64,000 nt of DNA from Gordonia phthalatica (GCF_001305675.1 NZ_CP011853.1:3410001-3474000), one strand, 5' to 3'. Counted from the first letter of the stretch, positions 1-8,229 are shown. Translations and numbers: made by a program. The notes: generated by a model from the sequence alone, not told the origin.

Positions 1-563
1 CCGAGCTCCTTGGCCGCGGTCTGCGCGAGGCCGCGGAGACCGAACTTCGACGCCGAGTACGACGCCTGCGCCGGCATCGCCTTCATGCCCGCGCACGAGG
101 AGATGATGACGATGCTGCCGCCGTTGCCCGCCTCCAGCATGGCCGGGATGGTGGCCTTGAGGGTCTTCCACGTGCCGACCAGGTTCACGTCGACGACGTC
201 GGTGAACTGTTCTTCGGTCAGCTCCCAGGTGAGACCCCAGGTGAGGATGCCCGCGTTGGCGATGACGTGGTCGAGGCGACCGAACTGCGCGACGCCGTCT
301 GCGACGAGCTGCTGCTGGAAGGCGAGGTCGCGAGTGTCGCCCTGGCGGGCGAGGATCTTGCCGCCGGCCTCTTCGACGAGGCGGACGGTCTCGGCGAGGT
401 CGTCGGACGTGGCCGGCGGGTACGTCATGTGGTCGGCGACGCGGTCGGCGATGTCCATGCCGATGACGGCGGCGCCCTCCTTCGCGAAGCGGAGCGCGTG
501 ATTACGTCCCTGACCGCGGGCGATGCCCGTGATGTACGCGACCTGACCGTCGAACTGTCCCAT
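1..563 (-). CDS. Mycofactocin-type SDR oxidoreductase (3' end cut by window)
   Basis: N-terminal 187 residues of a classical short-chain dehydrogenase. The ATG at 563 opens MGQFDGQVAYITGIARGQG, where TGxxxGxG is the NAD-binding glycine motif. NAG (in ANAGIL), SS (in IISSCAG) and YSASK follow in order, so the catalytic Ser, Tyr and Lys are all present. A long insert after the second strand (about residues 40-65) is typical of the mycofactocin-coupled SDR subfamily, whose members keep a tightly bound NAD and pass electrons to mycofactocin. The gene lies downstream of mftABCD in the same orientation, but a hairpin repeat and its own KstR-type box separate it from mftD, so it is probably a separate unit. 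The substrate is unknown; the box suggests a sterol or lipid alcohol. Confidence 0.88.
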   Translation of the reverse strand, partial: MGQFDGQVAYITGIARGQGRNHALRFAKEGAAVIGMDIADRVADHMTYPPATSDDLAETVRLVEEAGGKILARQGDTRDLAFQQQLVADGVAQFGRLDHVIANAGILTWGLTWELTEEQFTDVVDVNLVGTWKTLKATIPAMLEAGNGGSIVIISSCAGMKAMPAQASYSASKFGLRGLAQTAAKEL

Positions 564-603
564 TGCCGTAACGCCTTCCTGAAGCACACTAGAGTCGCCG
601 AAC

Positions 604-617
604 TGTAACACGTTCTA
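604..617. promoter_or_regulatory. KstR-type operator upstream of the mycofactocin-type SDR
   Basis: TGTAACACGTTCTA fits TnnAACnnGTTnnA, the published core of the cholesterol-catabolism repressor KstR. It lies 41 bases upstream of the SDR start codon, a normal operator position. It shares AACACGTTCTA with the box before the KshB-like gene at 4729. Assignment to KstR is by motif match only. Confidence 0.7.
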
Positions 618-675
618 GTGTGTCGGATCGGCGTGCTCGATGGCTAGACACGTTCCCGCTGGGTGGACCGCAAAG

Positions 676-736
676 TTCGTCCCCGTGAACGGCACTCTCC
701 GGCAATATGCCCGGGAGGTCGCGTCACGGGGACGAA
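676..736. repeat. Dispersed palindrome, copy 1 (subfamily A)
   Basis: The outer arms TTCGTCCCCGTGA (676-688) and TCACGGGGACGAA (724-736) are perfect inverted repeats around an imperfect inner stem. It lies in the 262-base gap between mftD and the SDR and may act as the mft operon terminator. The same outer arms recur at 15427-15489. Apart from this and the KstR-type box I see nothing else in the gap. Confidence 0.8.
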
Positions 737-825
737 GTTTGGAGTGGGCGGTGTCTAAGACCCAGCGATCGTCACCTGGTCTCGACCGACGCCTCGGCTA
801 ACGCCTCGGACGTCGGCTCGACCTG

Positions 826-2046
826 TCACTCCGTTCCATAGACCCGCTCGAAACCCTCCGGAATGATGAGGTCCTCGCGGGAGAGGTCGGCGACGTCGGA
901 CTTGCCGAGACCCATCAGGGCGGAATCGACGCCCATGCGCATGAGGTCGAGGACGTTCTCGACGCCGGTCTGGCCGTTGGCGGCCAGACCCCACAGGTAG
1001 GCGCGGCCGATCATGACCGCCTTGGCGCCCAGCGCGAGGGCCTTGACGACGTCGCTGCCGCGGCGGATGCCGCCGTCGAGCAGGACGTCGAGGTCGCCGC
1101 CCACGGCGTCGGCGATGGGACCGAGGACGCGGATGGTGGCGGGTGTGCCGTCGAGGTTGTTGCCGCCGTGGTTGGAGACGGAGATGGCGGTGGCACCGAT
1201 GTCGACGGCACGCTTGGCGTCGTCGAGCCGGGTGATGCCCTTGACCATGAACTCGCCGTCCCACTGCTCACGCAGCCACTGCAGGTCTTCCCAGGTGGGC
1301 GGCGGGGTGTTCATCCACTGGCCGTACACGTCGAAGAACGTGGGGCCGGGCTCTCCCTTGTGCGCGATGTTCGGCGCAGACAGGTCGGGGATGATCAGCT
1401 TGCCGTCGCGGAACCAGCTCATCGCGTAGCGCGGCTTGGTGATCATCTCCGGTGCCAGCTTGGCGACGGCGTTGAAGTCCACCTGTTCGGGGATCTCAGG
1501 GCTGCCCCAGTCGCGGCCGACGTTGAAGACCCAGTCGGTGGTGACGATCAGCCCCTTGCAGCCGGCCTCCTTGGCGCGCTGCGCGCGAGCGAGGATGTCC
1601 TCCTTGCTGCCGAGCCAGTAGATCTGGAAGAAGATCTTGTCGTTGACCGCGGTGACCTCTTCCACCGGCTTCGACGCGAAGCTCGACAGCCCCATCGCAG
1701 TGCCGCGGTTGGCAGCGGCACGGGCGACGGCCACCTCACCGTCGGGATTGACGGCCTGCACGCCGGTCGGCGAGATCATCACCGGGAACGGCAGCTCCTG
1801 CCCCATCACAGTGGTGGTCAGGTTGCGCTCCGGAGTGGTCCCGATGACGTGCGGCGCGAAGCCGAGCTCGCCGTACGCCTCGACGTTGTCGGTGAGCGTG
1901 ATGCCCGCCTGCGTGCCGGCGATCAGCGACGAGTAGACGGTCTTCGGCAGTCGCTTCTGCGCGCGACGCTGCGCCTCCCCGACCGTTTCGAACCAGGGGT
2001 TCCGACGCCAGGGGTTCTTCTCCATGAGCTCGGAGAACTTGGACAT
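826..2046 (-). CDS. mftD: Pre-mycofactocin synthase MftD
   Basis: 406-residue FMN-dependent alpha-hydroxyacid-dehydrogenase family protein. MftD oxidatively deaminates the Val-Tyr-derived intermediate (AHDP) to give pre-mycofactocin, the redox-active core of the cofactor. The TIM-barrel FMN signature is visible as SNHGGNNLDGTPA near residue 292, followed by LLDGGIRRG and GRAYLWG phosphate-binding segments. The Arg that follows the catalytic His-Gly-Gly in lactate and glycolate oxidases is Asn here. The start at 2046 has AAGGA six bases upstream. It lies directly after mftC, the usual order. Cytosolic. Confidence 0.96.
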   Translation of the reverse strand: MSKFSELMEKNPWRRNPWFETVGEAQRRAQKRLPKTVYSSLIAGTQAGITLTDNVEAYGELGFAPHVIGTTPERNLTTTVMGQELPFPVMISPTGVQAVNPDGEVAVARAAANRGTAMGLSSFASKPVEEVTAVNDKIFFQIYWLGSKEDILARAQRAKEAGCKGLIVTTDWVFNVGRDWGSPEIPEQVDFNAVAKLAPEMITKPRYAMSWFRDGKLIIPDLSAPNIAHKGEPGPTFFDVYGQWMNTPPPTWEDLQWLREQWDGEFMVKGITRLDDAKRAVDIGATAISVSNHGGNNLDGTPATIRVLGPIADAVGGDLDVLLDGGIRRGSDVVKALALGAKAVMIGRAYLWGLAANGQTGVENVLDLMRMGVDSALMGLGKSDVADLSREDLIIPEGFERVYGTE

Positions 2047-2099
2047 GAGTGTTCCTTCGGGGTTTCAGGTCGATCGAGTAGGCCGCGAGCAGGGCCGGC

Positions 2100-3380
2100 T
2101 CAGCAGGACGAGCAGCCGGAAGCGGTCGTGGGCATGAACCCGGCGAGCGGGTTCTCGTCGCAGTCGCGCGACGGCGGCCTGGTCATCAGGGTCAGCGGGA
2201 CGCCGCGGGAGTGGTCCTTGTTGGCGGTCGGCTTCGATCGCTCACCGGCGAGCAGCTGTTCGCCGTAGCCCTGGACGCACTCCGGGTCGGGGCCGTCGAG
2301 CGGCAGACCGGTGAAGAACTTGGCGGCCATGCAGCCGCCGCGGCAGGCGTCGTAGTGGTTGCAGCTGGAGCAGGCGCCGGCGCTCTGCGGTTCGCGGAGC
2401 TCGGTGAACAGGTCCGAGTGCTGCCAGATCTGCTGGAAGCCGCCGTCGGTCGTGATGTTGCCGGCGAGGAAGTTCTCGTGGATCGCGAACGGGCAAGCGT
2501 AGACGTCGCCGATCGGGTCGATCAGGCACACCACGCGTCCGGCGCCGCACAGGTTGAGGCCCGGCAGGCCGCTGCCGCCGCCCTGGCTGAACGCAGAGAG
2601 GTGGAAGAAGGAGTCGCCGGTGAGGACGCGATCACCGTGTGCGACGAGCCAGTCGTAGAGCTCCTTCTGCTGCTCCGGCAGCGGGTGGAGGTCGTCCCAG
2701 ACGTCGGCGCCGCGGCCGGACGGACGCAGTCGGGTGATGCGCAGGGTGGCGCCGTAGCGGTCGGCGAGCGCCTTGAACTCGTCGAGCTGGGCGACGTTGT
2801 GGCGGGTCATGACGACGCTGATCTTGGCGTCGCCGAAGCCCGCGTTCTTCAGGTTCTCCAGGGCCTTGACCGCCATGTCGAACGAGCCCTTGCCGCGGAC
2901 GGCGTCGTTGACCTCGGCGGTGGCGCCGTCGAGGGAGATCTGGACGTCGACGTAGTCGGAGGCTGCGAGTCGCTCGGCGACCTCGGGGGTGATCCGGAGA
3001 CCGTTGGTGGAGAACTTGACGCCCACCTGGTGGTCGGTGGCGTAGTCGACGAGCTCCCAGAAGTCGGGGCGGACCGTCGGCTCGCCGCCGCCGATGTTCA
3101 CGTAGAAGACCTGCATCTTCTGCAGCTCGTCGATGATCGACTTGCACTGCTCGGTGCTGAGTTCGCGCGGGTCGCGCTTGCCGGAGCTCGACAGGCAGTG
3201 CACGCACGAGAGGTTGCAGGCGTAGGTCAGTTCCCACGTCAGGCAGATGGGGGCGTCGAGGCCGCGCTCGAACTGGTCCACCAGGCGCCCGACCTTGGGC
3301 GGCGCGGGGACGGTCAGCGGCGGCGTGGTCGACGGCATGCCGAGCAGTTCGGTGCCGGGGCGGGTTTCCACGGATGTCAC
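2100..3380 (-). CDS. mftC: Mycofactocin radical SAM maturase MftC
   Basis: 426-residue radical SAM enzyme that decarboxylates the C-terminal Tyr of MftA and crosslinks it to the preceding Val. The 4Fe-4S/SAM motif CNLSCVHC lies at residues 55-62 (Cys55, 59, 62). The GGGEPT motif follows. A Cys-rich SPASM region for auxiliary clusters fills the C-terminal third (CxxC, CNHYDACRGGC and others), and the chain ends in CSSC. GTG start at 3380 with AGGAG seven bases upstream, four bases after the mftB stop. The N-terminal 40 residues, rich in Thr and Pro, are longer than needed for the domain. The neighbours mftA, mftB and mftD make the assignment secure. Confidence 0.97.
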   Translation of the reverse strand: MTSVETRPGTELLGMPSTTPPLTVPAPPKVGRLVDQFERGLDAPICLTWELTYACNLSCVHCLSSSGKRDPRELSTEQCKSIIDELQKMQVFYVNIGGGEPTVRPDFWELVDYATDHQVGVKFSTNGLRITPEVAERLAASDYVDVQISLDGATAEVNDAVRGKGSFDMAVKALENLKNAGFGDAKISVVMTRHNVAQLDEFKALADRYGATLRITRLRPSGRGADVWDDLHPLPEQQKELYDWLVAHGDRVLTGDSFFHLSAFSQGGGSGLPGLNLCGAGRVVCLIDPIGDVYACPFAIHENFLAGNITTDGGFQQIWQHSDLFTELREPQSAGACSSCNHYDACRGGCMAAKFFTGLPLDGPDPECVQGYGEQLLAGERSKPTANKDHSRGVPLTLMTRPPSRDCDENPLAGFMPTTASGCSSC

Positions 3381-3384
3381 GGGG

Positions 3385-3741
3385 TCACTCCTGGGTCGTG
3401 TGCGCGTCGGACGTGACCTCGAGGATCATCCCGGACGTGCTCAGGGCAGAGAGGGCTTGCAGGTACAGCGGTCGCTCGCTGTCGGCGATGCCGACGGCCG
3501 CCATCGCGGCGTCGGCGCTCGGATGCTCGGTCAGGGCCTGGACCAGGTCGACGACGACGAGGTTCTTCAGGAACGAGAGCTTGCGGGTGCCGAAGTGGTA
3601 CAGCAGCGCGCCGAACGGTTCCGGACGCAGCGCCACCTTGGGGTTGAGCGCCCAGGCGCGCGTCGGATCGAATGCAGATTCCGGGGTACCGCTTCCGGCG
3701 GCCGCGGGGCCGCCGGAAGCAGTGGTCGATGGAGCCGTCAT
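3385..3741 (-). CDS. mftB: Mycofactocin peptide chaperone MftB
   Basis: 118-residue small protein of the MftB family, a PqqD-like RiPP recognition element that binds the MftA leader and presents it to MftC. The visible family core is WALNPKVALRPEPFGALLYH, followed by KLSFLKN and a helical C-terminus. The start is fixed by translational coupling: its ATG at 3741 overlaps the mftA stop codon by one base (TGATG). An in-frame upstream Met at 3756 would lie inside mftA and is not used. A short Ala/Gly/Pro-rich N-terminus (about 25 residues) precedes the domain. Confidence 0.95.
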   Translation of the reverse strand: MTAPSTTASGGPAAAGSGTPESAFDPTRAWALNPKVALRPEPFGALLYHFGTRKLSFLKNLVVVDLVQALTEHPSADAAMAAVGIADSERPLYLQALSALSTSGMILEVTSDAHTTQE

Positions 3742-3833
3742 CAGTAGACGCCACACATCCCGTCGATGGACACTTCCTCCACCAGCGACTCAGCAACGAG
3801 ATCCTGCTGGGTCGAGTTCGCCTGATCGGCCAT
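3741..3833 (-). CDS. mftA: Mycofactocin precursor peptide MftA
   Basis: 30-residue precursor, too short for ordinary gene calling. It begins MADQANSTQQ and ends in the invariant IDGMCGVY, whose last Val and Tyr are converted by MftC, released by MftE and oxidised by MftD to make the cofactor. The leader (LVAESLVEEVS) is acidic and helical, as expected for binding MftB. GGAGG stands nine bases before the ATG at 3833. The stop overlaps the mftB start by one base. This exact C-terminus next to mftB, mftC and mftD leaves no reasonable alternative. Confidence 0.97.
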   Translation of the reverse strand: MADQANSTQQDLVAESLVEEVSIDGMCGVY

Positions 3834-3885
3834 ATGAACCATCCTCCTTCACGAGTACTGATGTGGTTCGCCTCACACCATAATG

Positions 3886-3896
3886 GCACTGAGTGC
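3886..3896. promoter_or_regulatory. Candidate MftR operator between mftA and mftR
   Basis: The palindrome GCACT-G-AGTGC (5-base arms around one base) is the clearest dyad in the 152-base divergent region between mftA and the TetR-type regulator. MftR homologues repress the mft cluster and are reported to respond to long-chain acyl-CoA. The site is proposed from position and symmetry only. The arms are short for a TetR operator. Confidence 0.4.
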
Positions 3897-3985
3897 AGAA
3901 TGGCTAGAGCCTGGCAGAAAATTGTTTGTCGTAGCATCGTGACCGGCGGCTTTACGCCATCACGCGGCCGAGAGAGTGAGCTTTG

Positions 3986-4594
3986 ATGACCAGATCGGGA
4001 CGCAGCGGAGTCCTCGGAGGGCGGCCGGCGGCCACCACCCGCGGTCGACTCAGCAGCATCGCGATCGACCTGTTCACCACTCGCGGATTCGACGAGACCA
4101 GCGTCGACGACATCGCCACCGCCGCAGGCATCGCGCGGCGCACCCTGTTCCGGTACTACCCGTCGAAGAACTCGATTCCGTGGGGCGAGTTCGACGAGCA
4201 CCTCGACGGTCTGCGCGACCTCCTGCGCGCCAGCCCCGCCGACGCGCCGCTCGGCGTCACCCTGCGCGACGCCCTGATCGCGTTCAACACCGTCCCCGAC
4301 TCCGAGCGCGCCGAGCATCGACAGCGGATGTCGCTGCTGCTGGGAGTGCCTGCCCTACAGGCGCATTCGATGATCATGTACGCCGACTGGCGTCGCGTGA
4401 TCGCCGATCACTGCGCCGCCCGACTCGACGTCCCGGCCGAGTCCCACATCCCGCAGACCGTCGCCTGGCTGACCCTCGGCACCGCCCTGGCCGCCTACGA
4501 CCAGTGGCTGCTGGACGACGACGCCGACCTGACCGCCCTGCTCCGCGCGGGCAGCGACGTGTTGATCCACGGAGTGTCGTCGCTGACGGCGTGA
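3986..4594 (+). CDS. mftR: Mycofactocin system TetR-family regulator MftR
   Basis: 202-residue TetR-family repressor. The N-terminal helix-turn-helix reads TTRGFDETSVDDIATAAGIA followed by RRTLFRYYPSKNSIPWGEF, which is close to the MftR family pattern. The C-terminal ligand domain is all-helical. It is divergently transcribed from mftA across a 152-base gap, the usual arrangement, and is expected to control mftA and itself. ATG at 3986 is preferred over the overlapping TTG at 3983. Cytosolic. Assignment rests on the HTH sequence plus context. Confidence 0.92.
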   Translation: MTRSGRSGVLGGRPAATTRGRLSSIAIDLFTTRGFDETSVDDIATAAGIARRTLFRYYPSKNSIPWGEFDEHLDGLRDLLRASPADAPLGVTLRDALIAFNTVPDSERAEHRQRMSLLLGVPALQAHSMIMYADWRRVIADHCAARLDVPAESHIPQTVAWLTLGTALAAYDQWLLDDDADLTALLRAGSDVLIHGVSSLTA

Positions 4595-4728
4595 CCGCCG
4601 ATCAACAGTGTTCGATGTGACCAGACCGTGGTCACAGAGAACACCGTTGATTCAGGCGACGGAAACAGCGCACTCCCGCTGTCCGGAACAGCCCCTATGG
4701 CACACTCACCAACGCTGATATTCTTTTA

Positions 4729-4742
4729 TAGAACACGTTCTA
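4729..4742. promoter_or_regulatory. KstR operator upstream of kshB-like gene
   Basis: TAGAACACGTTCTA has 6-base palindromic arms (TAGAAC/GTTCTA) around two bases. It is an ideal match to the KstR core TnnAACnnGTTnnA. It lies 47 bases before the start of the ferredoxin reductase at 4790. A homologue of that gene belongs to the KstR regulon in mycobacteria and rhodococci. Confidence 0.85.
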
Positions 4743-4789
4743 ATTTTGCTCGACCCCCGTCGAGCCCGATTCCCAGAGAGTCAACTGCG

Positions 4790-5848
4790 ATGACCGACCT
4801 GACCCCGCACAGCGCACGCAGCGCCATCCTCACCGTCTCCGAGGTGATCGATGAGACCGCTGACGCGTGCAGCGTCGTCTTCGAAATCCCCGACGTGCAT
4901 GCGGACAAGTTCGCCGACTACCAGCCGGGTCAGTTCCTGACGCTGCGGATCCCCAGCGACCAGACCGGATCGGTGGCCCGCTGCTACTCGCTCGCGTCGG
5001 CACCGGTGCACGACAAGCTGCCGAAGGTCACCGTCAAGCGCACCAAGGACGGTTACGGCTCCAACTGGATCTGCGACAACCTCAAGCCCGGCGCGCAGAT
5101 CGAGTCGCTGCCGCCGTCGGGCGTCTTCACCCCCGACAACTTCCACACCCCGCTGCTGCTCATCGCCGCGGGATCCGGTGTGACGCCGGTGATGTCGATC
5201 CTGAAGCACGCGCTGAAGACCGGCACGCATCGCGTCACGTTCTTCTTCGCCAACCGCAGCGAGTCGGACGTCATCTTCGCCGAGGAGCTGCGCGAACTGC
5301 AGTCGCAGTACCCGGCACGACTGACCGTTCTGCACTGGCTCGAGTCGATCCAGGGCCTGCCTAGCGACCGCACGCTCGCCACCCTGTTCGCGCCGCTCGC
5401 CGCGACCCACACCGCCTACATGTGCGGCCCCGGTCCGTTCATGGACGCTGCCCACAGCGCTCTCTCGAAGGCCCGCTTCCCCACCAAGAACGTGCACGTC
5501 GAGATCTACAACTCGCTCTCCGGCGACCCGTTCGCAGATGTCGAGCTCGAAGAGGTCTCGGCCGAGGAGGCCGCCGCGGCCGCCGAGGTCGAGGTGGAGC
5601 TCGACGGTGAGACCCACACCCTCGCGTGGCCGCGGTCGCGCACCCTGGTCGACATCATGCTGGCCGCCGGCCTCGACGCCCCGTACTCCTGCCAGGAGGG
5701 CGAGTGCGGATCGTGCGCCTGCACCCTCGTCGAGGGCTCGGTCGACATGGAGGTCACCGGCGCCCTGGACCCCGACGACATCGCCGACGGCTACATCCTC
5801 GGCTGCCAGGCACGACCCACCGCGGACAAGCTGAAGATCGAGTTCTGA
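4790..5848 (+). CDS. kshB: 3-ketosteroid 9-alpha-hydroxylase reductase (KshB-like)
   Basis: 352-residue three-domain reductase that would supply electrons from NAD(P)H to the Rieske oxygenase KshA during opening of the steroid nucleus. Domain order: FAD-binding barrel with RCYSLASAP, NAD-binding domain with GSGVTPVMSIL and a CGPGPF motif, then a C-terminal plant-type 2Fe-2S ferredoxin with CQEGECGSCAC and LGCQ supplying four Cys. An in-frame extension back to 4628 is rejected because it runs through the KstR box. ATG 4790 fits the usual N-terminus. The KstR box supports a steroid role over related phenylacetyl-CoA or phenol reductases. No kshA is in the window. Confidence 0.85.
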   Translation: MTDLTPHSARSAILTVSEVIDETADACSVVFEIPDVHADKFADYQPGQFLTLRIPSDQTGSVARCYSLASAPVHDKLPKVTVKRTKDGYGSNWICDNLKPGAQIESLPPSGVFTPDNFHTPLLLIAAGSGVTPVMSILKHALKTGTHRVTFFFANRSESDVIFAEELRELQSQYPARLTVLHWLESIQGLPSDRTLATLFAPLAATHTAYMCGPGPFMDAAHSALSKARFPTKNVHVEIYNSLSGDPFADVELEEVSAEEAAAAAEVEVELDGETHTLAWPRSRTLVDIMLAAGLDAPYSCQEGECGSCACTLVEGSVDMEVTGALDPDDIADGYILGCQARPTADKLKIEF

Positions 5849-5886
5849 CCCGCGGTCCCCGCACGACGACCCCGTAGACTCGGGCC

Positions 5887-6285
5887 ATGACGAATGATCG
5901 CCTGGCCCGAGTCTTGTCGTTGATCCTGCTGATTCCCGGCGTTCTGCATTTCGTGGCGCCGAAGCCGTTCGACTCGATCGTCCCCAAGGAGATCCCCGGC
6001 GACCCCCGCGCCTGGACCTACGCCTCCGGTGCCGCCGAGATCGGTTTGGGCGCAGCCGTTCTCAACCCGCGGACCCGCCATCGTGCGTCGGGCCTGGCCG
6101 CCCTGCTGTTCGTCGCCGTGTTCCCCGCCAACGTGAACATGATCCGCGAGTGGGTCGACAAGAGCCCCGCGCTGAAGACCATCGCCTGGGCCCGCCTCCC
6201 CTTGCAGATCCCGCTGATCGTTCTGGCGCTGATCGTTCGACGCGGCTCGCGGGCGAAGGCTGTGGAGGCCGCCGTCACGGAGTAG
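5887..6285 (+). CDS. DoxX-like membrane protein
   Basis: 132-residue polytopic membrane protein with about four hydrophobic segments (near residues 7-24, 43-60, 68-84 and 98-118). It matches the DoxX/SURF4-like family: an early PGVLHF motif, a GAAEIGLG helix and an FPANVNMIREW loop are typical of the short actinobacterial members. The biochemical role is unknown; relatives are linked to oxidative stress and membrane redox. It follows the kshB-like gene by 38 bases on the same strand and could be cotranscribed. Its 3' end overlaps the convergent gene at 6275 by 11 bases. Confidence 0.75.
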   Translation: MTNDRLARVLSLILLIPGVLHFVAPKPFDSIVPKEIPGDPRAWTYASGAAEIGLGAAVLNPRTRHRASGLAALLFVAVFPANVNMIREWVDKSPALKTIAWARLPLQIPLIVLALIVRRGSRAKAVEAAVTE

Positions 6286-7006
6286 CGAGTCCATCGGATG
6301 CTTTGGCGGCGCGCCGGTCGAGCTCGCGCTGAAACCGCTCCGCCAGGCCGACCACCGCAAAAGCGGCGCATGCCGCCAGCGCCGGGAGCGCAATCACGCT
6401 GAGCCAGATCGTCGGCTGATCACGAAGAGCCGCCACACCGAGGACGGCAACCGCGACGACCAGCGGCAGCACCAGGACCATCGCCGACCGGACCGCCTTG
6501 CCCGACACCTCCCTGATCAGGATGCCGACCGCACTCGCTACCAGCGCCAGGAGCCAGAACACGACCACCATCGAGCCCTCGGGAGAGGTCAGTCCGGTCG
6601 CCTCGCCGCCATCCACGAAGACATCCGCATCCCCCGTGAGCATTTGGGTGTAGAAGTAGCCCGGGACCTGCAGGCCCAGCGCAAGAAGGAGACCCAACGC
6701 CCGAGCGAGGTCCCGTCGGTCGGGCGTCGAGATGCGCAATATCAGCACGAAGACCACGACGCCCGCGATCGCCGACAGCACCCAGCCAGCACCTGCACCG
6801 AGCGAAGCGACCACGCGATATCGCTCCACGTTCCGCGTGGTGAGTACCTCGCCCGCAACCGGTGTGAATGCGGCGGTCCCCGCCTGAATCGCTGCGCGGA
6901 TCACCCACAACCCCACCACGGTGGCGAGCATGGCCACGCCGTCGACCGTCGGCGACTTCGCAGGCCGCCTTCGTCCCACCGTCGTCAACGCTTCGACCGG
7001 GGTCAC
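6275..7006 (-). CDS. Hypothetical multi-pass membrane protein
   Basis: 243 residues from a GTG at 7006, which overlaps the stop of the upstream gene as GTGA, so the two are translationally coupled. About five to six hydrophobic segments alternate with short loops. The N-terminus (TTVGRRRPAKS) is basic and the C-terminus (ERFQRELDRRAAKASD) is charged and probably cytosolic. No family signature or catalytic motif is recognisable. It resembles the coupled upstream protein only in being a small membrane protein. Function unknown. Confidence 0.6.
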   Translation of the reverse strand: MTPVEALTTVGRRRPAKSPTVDGVAMLATVVGLWVIRAAIQAGTAAFTPVAGEVLTTRNVERYRVVASLGAGAGWVLSAIAGVVVFVLILRISTPDRRDLARALGLLLALGLQVPGYFYTQMLTGDADVFVDGGEATGLTSPEGSMVVVFWLLALVASAVGILIREVSGKAVRSAMVLVLPLVVAVAVLGVAALRDQPTIWLSVIALPALAACAAFAVVGLAERFQRELDRRAAKASDGLATP

Positions 7007-7422
7007 ACCGACTCACCGCCCCACCAGCGTCGGATCCCAGCGCGCGCGGCACCCGCGCCGACCGTCAGGGTCGCAAGCAGCAGGGGAACCCAGATCGACG
7101 ATGTCACCTCGCGGTCGGGGTTGAGCGTGAAGATTCCGACGAGCGCGAAGATCAACGCCAGCGGGGCAGTCAGAGCGCCGATGACACCGACAGTGAGCCC
7201 GCCGGAATAGTGCCAGGCGACGACCCCGACCAATGCCGTCACGCTGATCGCCGTCATCATCCAGCCGAGGCCCAACTCGGTCGACGCGCGAATGGACTCC
7301 TCATCTTCACCCCGCCAACGCGGGTCGGTGAACCGTGTGACGCACAGGCCGGGGATCTGGAGCAACACGGCGAACAGCAGGGCGAGGCCACGAACATTTG
7401 CGTCCCCGTGGCACCGTCTCAA
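7003..7422 (-). CDS. Hypothetical membrane protein, 5' end inside a palindromic repeat
   Basis: Up to 139 residues with three to four hydrophobic segments, coupled to the gene at 6275 by a 4-base overlap. The open frame begins at a TTG inside repeat copy 2 (7393-7465), and there is no ATG or convincing ribosome site outside the repeat. A GTG about 20 codons downstream is the alternative start and would remove the first hydrophobic stretch. Either the repeat supplies the start or it has replaced the original 5' end, leaving a truncated gene. No family recognised. Confidence 0.45.
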   Translation of the reverse strand: MRRCHGDANVRGLALLFAVLLQIPGLCVTRFTDPRWRGEDEESIRASTELGLGWMMTAISVTALVGVVAWHYSGGLTVGVIGALTAPLALIFALVGIFTLNPDREVTSSIWVPLLLATLTVGAGAARAGIRRWWGGESV

Positions 7423-7465
7423 GGGCTATTTGCCCTCGGAGAGGCGCCGCGGGGACGCAAATGTT
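7393..7465. repeat. Dispersed palindrome, copy 2 (subfamily B)
   Basis: The outer arms AACATTTGCGTCCCCG (7393-7408) and their complement (7450-7465) enclose an inner hairpin AGGGC-TATTT-GCCCT. It lies between two minus-strand genes and overlaps the apparent 5' end of the gene at 7003. The same design recurs at 16010 and 30748. Confidence 0.85.
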
Positions 7466-7481
7466 GATAGCTGTGCGGGGA

Positions 7482-8216
7482 TCAGCTCAACATGCCGCCG
7501 ACGATGTCGCCGAGACCGCCGGTGCTCGACAGCTGGCCGTCGGACGAGCCGAGACCGTTGGAGTCCATGCTGCCGCTGATCGCCTCACCGGCGTTCTGGC
7601 CGCGGATGTTGGTGCAGACCGCTCCGACGGCCACTTCGGTCACGGTCGGCGCCGGCGTGGCGTTGATCGCCGCTCCGCGGCTCACGAACTGGGTGCCCGC
7701 CTTGATGCTGCTCGGAAGCTTGTACGTGAACTCCGCGACGAACGCCTTACCCGCGAAGACCGCGTAACCGGTGTGGTCGATGCGCCAGCCGCCGCGGTCC
7801 TGATGGACGTTCGCGGGGTTGACGGTGCTCTTCTCGATGAGGTCGCCGAAAGCTCCGCCGCCACCGAGGATTCCCCCGATCAGCGTGAACGCCTTGACTT
7901 CGACCGTCGGCTTCACGTTCTCGAGAACCGTGGCGGGCAGGTCTCGCACCTTCTGCACGTAGGGGTTGCCGGAACCCGTGGTGCTGACCGCGACCGAGTA
8001 CGTCACCGACGTGCCCTCACCGACCTGTGCCGGGACCGACTTCTGGAAGATGTAATCGGCGAACGCGTCCGACCGCTTGGTCAGAGACGTCTGGTTGCAC
8101 TCGGCAGCCGACGCGGGGCCCGCCTCGGTGATGGTCGGGACGGCGAGACCGGTACCGAAGACGGCGGCGGTGGCGACGGCACCGGCGATCCGCCGGCGGA
8201 GGGTGTGTGTGGACAT
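7482..8216 (-). CDS. Secreted protein of the SipW island
   Basis: 244 residues. ATG 8216 has GGAG six bases upstream; the Met at 8228 would overlap that site. A Sec signal peptide (MSTHTLRRRIAGAVATAAVF, then an Ala-rich core) ends near AGPASAA. The mature part is beta-rich with two Cys (AECNQ and AVCTN) that may pair, and reads like a small Ig-like or adhesin domain. The C-terminus is Gly/Ser-rich and ends GLGDIVGGMLS, very like the tail of the protein at 12303. It follows the gene at 8230 closely and is the last gene of the minus-strand island. No known family was recognised. Confidence 0.7.
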   Translation of the reverse strand: MSTHTLRRRIAGAVATAAVFGTGLAVPTITEAGPASAAECNQTSLTKRSDAFADYIFQKSVPAQVGEGTSVTYSVAVSTTGSGNPYVQKVRDLPATVLENVKPTVEVKAFTLIGGILGGGGAFGDLIEKSTVNPANVHQDRGGWRIDHTGYAVFAGKAFVAEFTYKLPSSIKAGTQFVSRGAAINATPAPTVTEVAVGAVCTNIRGQNAGEAISGSMDSNGLGSSDGQLSSTGGLGDIVGGMLS

Positions 8217-8229
8217 GGGGTGCTCCATT

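Noticed and set aside
4628..4789. 54-codon N-terminal extension of the KshB-like protein
   Set aside because: It reads through the KstR box at 4729-4742 and has no counterpart in the family. ATG 4790 fits.
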